From contig JAIRKV010000247.1 of the NCBI GenBank assembly GCA_031259935.1, positions 1 to 20,080 of the forward strand: a stretch of DNA of 20,080 nt. Reading direction: 5' to 3'. Position numbers and translations under genes: made by a program. The notes beneath the pieces were generated by a model. The model was not told the origin of the DNA. It did not search any database and was given only the letters and a program-made list of their open reading frames with translations. The stretch comes from Prevotellaceae bacterium. Its GTDB lineage: Bacteria; Bacteroidota; Bacteroidia; Bacteroidales; UBA932. This document shows, piece after piece, positions 15,954-20,080 of this stretch; the first letter of the stretch is position 1, and each line of letters opens with the position of its first letter.

Positions 15954-17234
15954 ATGGAAAAATACATTGTTGCAATTGATCTTGGAACAACAAAAATTGT
16001 TACCTTGACAGGAGAAAAAACAGACACGGGACGTTATCGAATTTTGAAAAGTTACGAACTTCAATCTACAGGAATTGTACGCGGCGAAGTAGAAAACTTG
16101 AAAGATGTAACGGAACTGATTAAAAAGTCTGTTGATGAATTAAGAAAAGAATCGGGATTTGAATTTTCCGAAGTTTATGTGGGAATTGCCGGACAGCATA
16201 TAAGATGCATGTGCGAAAGCGTAAGAGAACTGCGTAATAATTCAGCAGTTCAAATTACACAGGATGAGATTGATGCTTTACAGCAAAAAATGTATTCGGT
16301 GCGAATGGAACCGGGCGAAGAAATATTACACGTTATTCCGCAAAGTTACAATGTTGACGACAAAATGGATATAAGAAAACCCGTCGGTATGCTGGGTAAA
16401 GAATTAACAGGAAATTATCACATTGTAGTAGGAAAAACCAGTGCAATCGACGTTATCAAACAGTGTTTGAACAGCAAAGAAGTAAACCTCAATTTAAATC
16501 GCCTGATTCTTGAACCGCTTGCTTCGGCTGCCGCCGTACTCAATGACGAAGAAAAAGAACTGGGAGTGGCTTTGGTCGATATCGGCGGAGGAACAACAGA
16601 TATGGTTGTTTATTATGATAATATTATTCGCCATTCTGCCGTGATTCCTTTTGGCGGAAATATCGTTACCAAAGATATAAAGGATGGCTGTAAAATATCG
16701 CAGGAAACTGCAGAAAAAATAAAAATAAATTACGGAGCCTGCCTCGGACATTTATCTTCGGAAAACATATATCTTTCTATCACCGGTAAAAATATCGATG
16801 ACAAAAAAGAAATCTCAACCGGAGTACTGTCAAAAATAATTGACGCACGCATGGAAGAAATTCTCGGCGCCATTATGTATGAATTGGATCTGTCGGGATT
16901 TTTAAATAAAATGAACGCAGGAATCGTATTTACGGGCGGCGGCTCTCTGCTGAAAAACTTCAAACAATTTGCCGAACTGAAAACAGGATTGAAAGCCCGT
17001 ATAGGAAAACCTGTTTATTTAAGCAGCGACTCGGGAAAACACTTTGCTCAACCATTTTATTCAACCGCAGTAGGACTTGTTATTAAAGGCGTTGAATACG
17101 AAAAATTAAAAAAAGCAAAAGAACAGAAAGTTAATAAAGAAAAAAAACTGAAAAACAAGACGAAAAAATCGTTTAAATTTCAAGAAATTATAGATGAAAT
17201 TACTAATATTTTTACTAACAACGACACAGTATAA
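15954..17234 (+). CDS. ftsA: Cell division protein FtsA
   Basis: This 426-residue actin-like ATPase tethers FtsZ filaments to the membrane and recruits later division proteins. The phosphate-1 motif is AIDLGTTKI near residues 6-14, the phosphate-2 motif VDIGGGTTD lies at 208-216 and the adenosine motif GIVFTGGGSLLKNF is near 322-335. The FtsA-specific 1C region follows the first motif (YELQSTGIVRGEVENL to about 160). The C-terminus (about 383-426) is very Lys-rich and ends in an amphipathic segment (FKFQEIIDEITNIF), the expected membrane-targeting helix after a basic linker. The gap to ftsZ is 11 bases. Length is usual for Bacteroidetes. Confidence 0.97.
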   Translation: MEKYIVAIDLGTTKIVTLTGEKTDTGRYRILKSYELQSTGIVRGEVENLKDVTELIKKSVDELRKESGFEFSEVYVGIAGQHIRCMCESVRELRNNSAVQITQDEIDALQQKMYSVRMEPGEEILHVIPQSYNVDDKMDIRKPVGMLGKELTGNYHIVVGKTSAIDVIKQCLNSKEVNLNLNRLILEPLASAAAVLNDEEKELGVALVDIGGGTTDMVVYYDNIIRHSAVIPFGGNIVTKDIKDGCKISQETAEKIKINYGACLGHLSSENIYLSITGKNIDDKKEISTGVLSKIIDARMEEILGAIMYELDLSGFLNKMNAGIVFTGGGSLLKNFKQFAELKTGLKARIGKPVYLSSDSGKHFAQPFYSTAVGLVIKGVEYEKLKKAKEQKVNKEKKLKNKTKKSFKFQEIIDEITNIFTNNDTV

Positions 17235-17245
17235 AAAATAATATT

Positions 17246-18727
17246 ATGGACGAAGATATTGAATTTATCCCCGATTGGGATATGTCGCAAGGAGCGATAA
17301 TAAAAGTTATTGGCGTTGGCGGCGGCGGAAATAATGCTGTAAATTATATGGCTGAACTTGGAATTACCGGCGTTAATTTTGCAATATGCAATACAGACGG
17401 ACAGGCATTGAAAAACAGCCCGATAAAAACCAAAATTCAACTCGGCTGTGCGCTCACCCGCGGACGCGGCGCCGGCTGCGATCCTGAAATAGGCAGACAG
17501 GCGGCTATCGAAAGTATTGAAAACATTAAAACCGTTCTCAGCGATAATACCGAAATGGTTTTTATCACCGCAGGAATGGGCGGCGGCACAGGAACAGGAG
17601 CCACTCCTGTTATTGCAAAAGTCGCAAAAGAAATGGATATTTTGACGGTAGCGATTGTTACGCTTCCGTTCAAGGACGAAGGACTTGAACCTCGCCGCAG
17701 AGCAATTGCAGGAATAAATGAATTGAAAAAATGCGTAGATTCTCTGCTTTTAATCAGCAATGATAAATTATACGAAATGTATGGAAATTTGTCGGTTCGC
17801 GATGGATTTAAAAAAGCCGACAAAGTATTGGCAAGTGCGGCAAAAGGTATTGCAGAAATAATTACAAAACCCGGATATATAAACGTCGATTTTGCCGATG
17901 TGAAAAAAGTAATGAAAAACAGTGGCGTAGCATTGCTGGGCACAGGATACGGCGCAGGTGAAAAACGCGCTATTGATGCTGTTGATGAGGCGCTTAATTC
18001 TCCGCTCTTAAACAATAATTCAATAGCCGGAGCAAAAAATATACTTGTAAATATCACTTCGAGCGAAACAAAAGAATTAACATTTTCCGAACTTCGCGAA
18101 ATTATGGGCTATATTCAGCGCGAAGCAGGAACGGTAGAAAACATCAAACGCGGCGTTGTGTACGACCATTCGCTTGATGATGAATTAAGCATTACGATTG
18201 TGGCAACAGGATTTGAAATGAAAGACATTCCCGATTTGCACATACCGAAACCTCCAATCATTGTTGATATTAATGAAAATGTTGAACAGCGGGAAATAGA
18301 TTTTGAAATAGTCAAACCGAAAGACGAAGACGATGAATTTATAGAAATAGAAGACGAACCGTATATAGAACCGTGGAAAGATGATACTGCTGAAAAAGAC
18401 GAAACAGACGAAACAGACGAAGCAGATGATTATACGGATGACATTCAAATAACCGTAAAAAATGAAAATTCAGGATTGCAAAATGAATTTTTTAATGAAA
18501 AAACAAATAATGATAAAAATAAAATTGAAAAAAAACAATTAACAGGATTAAACAAACAGGAAACTTTACAGTTCGAAAATGAACCTGCATTTATGCGCAA
18601 AAACATTGTCATCGAAACGCAAACGCAATCAAATCAGGATATTGTAAACAAAACATTTGAAAAAGGTAAAGATAATAAATTCGTTTTACGTCAAAATAAT
18701 GCATATTTAAACCCGGAGGTCGATTAA
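17246..18727 (+). CDS. ftsZ: Cell division GTPase FtsZ
   Basis: This 493-residue tubulin homologue polymerises into the Z ring with GTP. The GTPase domain contains IGVGGGGNNAVNYM near residues 25-38, NTDGQAL, the tubulin signature GGGTGTG at 112-118, the RRRAIAGI stretch and the T7-loop motif NVDFADVKKVM. The core ends near residue 330. A long variable linker follows (about 335-475), first very acidic (DEDDEFIEIEDE, then DETDETDEADD) and then Lys/Asn/Gln rich. The C-terminal peptide is VLRQNNAYLNPEVD, resembling Bacteroidetes FtsZ tails. The acidic part includes a 9-base unit repeated in tandem (18398-18424). It is the last gene of the operon. Confidence 0.98.
   Translation: MDEDIEFIPDWDMSQGAIIKVIGVGGGGNNAVNYMAELGITGVNFAICNTDGQALKNSPIKTKIQLGCALTRGRGAGCDPEIGRQAAIESIENIKTVLSDNTEMVFITAGMGGGTGTGATPVIAKVAKEMDILTVAIVTLPFKDEGLEPRRRAIAGINELKKCVDSLLLISNDKLYEMYGNLSVRDGFKKADKVLASAAKGIAEIITKPGYINVDFADVKKVMKNSGVALLGTGYGAGEKRAIDAVDEALNSPLLNNNSIAGAKNILVNITSSETKELTFSELREIMGYIQREAGTVENIKRGVVYDHSLDDELSITIVATGFEMKDIPDLHIPKPPIIVDINENVEQREIDFEIVKPKDEDDEFIEIEDEPYIEPWKDDTAEKDETDETDEADDYTDDIQITVKNENSGLQNEFFNEKTNNDKNKIEKKQLTGLNKQETLQFENEPAFMRKNIVIETQTQSNQDIVNKTFEKGKDNKFVLRQNNAYLNPEVD
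18398..18424 (+). repeat. 9-bp tandem repeat in the FtsZ linker
   Basis: GACGAAACA at 18398-18406 is repeated exactly at 18407-18415 and with one change (GACGAAGCA) at 18416-18424, encoding DET-DET-DEA. Being a multiple of three, gain or loss of units would keep the frame and only change linker length. Confidence 0.8.
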
Positions 18728-18728
18728 T

Positions 18729-18748
18729 TTGTTAAAATTTTTTAACAA
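18729..18748 (+). terminator. Weak inverted repeat after ftsZ, possible terminator
   Basis: TTGTTAAA (18729-18736) pairs perfectly with TTTAACAA (18741-18748) around a four-base loop, starting two bases after the ftsZ stop. The stem contains only one G-C pair and no T-run follows, so it would be a poor intrinsic terminator on its own. It could equally be a binding site or chance in AT-rich DNA. It is listed because a terminator is expected here, before a new promoter. Confidence 0.3.
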
Positions 18749-18768
18749 TAAATATTAAATAGATTAAT

Positions 18769-18776
18769 TATCTTTG
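18769..18776 (+). promoter_or_regulatory. Bacteroidetes-type -7 element for the OmpA-like lipoprotein gene
   Basis: TATCTTTG (18769-18776) fits TAnnTTTG and lies 48 bases before the ATG at 18825. The expected -33 spot about 19-20 bases upstream is AT-rich without a clear TTTG. The octamer and the following TGC equal those at the mraZ promoter. It suggests the lipoprotein gene is transcribed apart from the dcw operon. Confidence 0.55.
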
Positions 18777-18824
18777 TGCCATAAAAATAAATGAAATGAA
18801 TAATTATTAATTAACAGTAAAGTT

Positions 18825-20080
18825 ATGAAGAATAAATTAACATTTGCCGCTACTCTCATACTCGTTTTAGGTATGATATCATGCAGTAGCCCTCTAAAAA
18901 TGAAAAAAGCAGCAAAGGATGTAAATGTTGCTTGTACTCCAATACCATTGGAGATTAAAGGAAATGTCATTGAAGCAGAATGGACAGCAACGTTTCCTGA
19001 GAAATATTTTAATAAAAAAGCAGGTCTGCAGTTGTTGCCCGTACTTGTTTATCAAGGCGGCGAAGCTGCCGGTACAGTAAAAAGATTACAAGGTGAGAAA
19101 GTCTATGACAACTACGAAGTAATCAAAAACACAGGAGGAAAAACAAGTCAAAAATTAAAATTTGATTATGTTCCCGGAATGGAAAAATGCCATTTGGAAT
19201 TACGTGCAAAATTATTATACAAAAATAAAGAATATGATTTTGACGAGCCGTATCCGCTGGCAGATGGAGCTATTTCAGCAGCATTGCTTGTTGATAGAAG
19301 CGGCGTGGTAGAATTGCAAAAAGACAATTACAAAAAATTCACTTACAGCCAAAAAGAAGCTCAAATTAAATACGACTGGAATAAATCGAATGTGAAAAAA
19401 GACCAGTTGAACAAAGAAGACATAAAAGAATTAAAGGCTTTTGTTGATAATGCTGTTGCCGATGGCAATAAAGTTGAATATCAGGGAATGGAAATATCGG
19501 CTTATGCATCGCCCGAAGGTAAACTCGAAAGAAATGAAACATTATCAACAGAAAGAGGAAAAACCGCAAACGACGCCTTTAATAAACTGTACTCGAAAAA
19601 AGAAACAAAGCCATCGGGAAATGTTGAAATGAAATATACTGCCGAAGACTGGGAAGGTTTCCAAAAACTGGTTTCGGAATCCAATATCGATGATAAAGAT
19701 TTGATTTTACGGGTATTGTCGATGTATCAGGATCCTGTTGTTCGCGAAAAAGAAATCAGAAACATGTCGAAAGTTTTCTCTGTTCTCGAAGAAAAAGTTT
19801 TACCCGAATTACGCCGTTCGGTTTTTACGGCAAAAGTGAAAATAAACAACTATAGCGACGAAGAACTTCTCGCTCTTGTTGGTACACAGGGAATTAACAA
19901 TCTTGATGCCGATGCGCTTTTATATGCAGCAACTTTATTGAAAGATGATGATTATGAAACAAAAGCCCAAATCTATAAAAAAGCAGCAGATAAATACGAA
20001 GACGAACGGGCAATCAACAATTACGCAGCCATGCTTCTGAAACAGGGTAAAACCGACGAGGCTAAAAAAGTATTGGATGC
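18825..20080 (+). CDS. Lipoprotein with OmpA-like region and TPR-like C-terminus, cut off
   Basis: The frame is open from ATG at 18825 to the window end (418 codons), so the C-terminus is missing. Residues 1-20 are a lipoprotein signal peptide ending LGMISC, with Cys20 as the lipid-bearing residue. Residues 40-160 form a beta-rich region (LQLLPVLVYQGGE, FDYVPGMEKCHLELRAKLLY). Residues about 175-255 resemble an OmpA peptidoglycan-binding domain: the SAYASPEGKLERNETLSTERGKTA stretch parallels the family's G-S-x-G-x3-N-x2-LS-x2-RA pattern. Residues 361-418 look like TPR helices (LLYAATLLKDDDYETKAQIY, NNYAAMLLKQGKTDEAKKVL). It is probably an outer-membrane lipoprotein that contacts the wall; the precise role is unknown. 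It has its own promoter and is not clearly part of the dcw operon. Confidence 0.8.
   Translation, partial: MKNKLTFAATLILVLGMISCSSPLKMKKAAKDVNVACTPIPLEIKGNVIEAEWTATFPEKYFNKKAGLQLLPVLVYQGGEAAGTVKRLQGEKVYDNYEVIKNTGGKTSQKLKFDYVPGMEKCHLELRAKLLYKNKEYDFDEPYPLADGAISAALLVDRSGVVELQKDNYKKFTYSQKEAQIKYDWNKSNVKKDQLNKEDIKELKAFVDNAVADGNKVEYQGMEISAYASPEGKLERNETLSTERGKTANDAFNKLYSKKETKPSGNVEMKYTAEDWEGFQKLVSESNIDDKDLILRVLSMYQDPVVREKEIRNMSKVFSVLEEKVLPELRRSVFTAKVKINNYSDEELLALVGTQGINNLDADALLYAATLLKDDDYETKAQIYKKAADKYEDERAINNYAAMLLKQGKTDEAKKVLD

Noticed and set aside
17437..18057. 206-residue minus-strand frame opposite ftsZ
   Set aside because: Antisense shadow caused by the codon bias of the ftsZ GTPase domain; no family features.
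1..20080. CRISPR arrays, tRNA or rRNA genes, insertion sequences, phage or defence genes
   Set aside because: None seen: no regularly spaced repeats, no cloverleaf-like sequence, no transposase or integrase motifs, and base composition looks even across the coding regions.

Overview
This is a low-GC window (about one third G+C by eye) from a member of the Bacteroidetes, most likely Bacteroidales-like. It is dominated by a complete, ordinary-order division and cell wall (dcw) cluster. Three things support the assignment. The gene order mraZ-rsmH-ftsL-ftsI-murE-mraY-murD-ftsW-murG-murC-ftsQ-ftsA-ftsZ lacks murF, murB and ddl. The start codons have A-rich upstream sequence with no Shine-Dalgarno motif. 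The promoters carry Bacteroidetes-type -7 elements (TAnnTTTG), seen upstream of four transcription units. The genus cannot be told from this window.

Layout. Positions 1-1721 (minus strand) hold the N-terminal 573 residues of a large membrane-anchored, probably periplasmic protein resembling the DUF3352-type proteins of Bacteroidetes. A short hypothetical gene (1899-2333, minus) follows, with its own promoter and a hairpin terminator. Next is an unusually AT-rich, roughly 690-bp divergent intergenic region (2334-3025). It contains a cluster of DnaA-box-like 9-mers, a perfect palindrome, three 10-bp-phased repeats that look like MraZ operator boxes, and the cluster promoter.

From 3026 to 18727 thirteen genes run on the plus strand with gaps of at most 34 bp and four-base (ATGA) or eight-base overlaps, so they very likely form one operon. 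MurE, MurD and MurC are Mur ligases of the cytoplasmic precursor pathway (MurE has the meso-DAP signature DNPR). MraY and MurG make lipid I and lipid II. FtsW and FtsI are the septal glycosyltransferase and transpeptidase. FtsL and FtsQ form the periplasmic bridge, and FtsA and FtsZ form the cytoskeletal ring. MraZ is the likely autoregulator, and RsmH methylates 16S rRNA. After ftsZ, a new promoter drives a lipoprotein with an OmpA-like region and TPR-like C-terminus, cut off by the window end.

The cluster itself is conserved and well described, and I see no novel system such as a defence island, CRISPR array or mobile element. The items most worth a second look are a diverged 64-residue internal duplication in FtsW that adds about two membrane helices, a charged coiled-coil-like insertion in FtsI, the phased MraZ boxes overlapping the promoter, and the DnaA-box-like cluster next to them.
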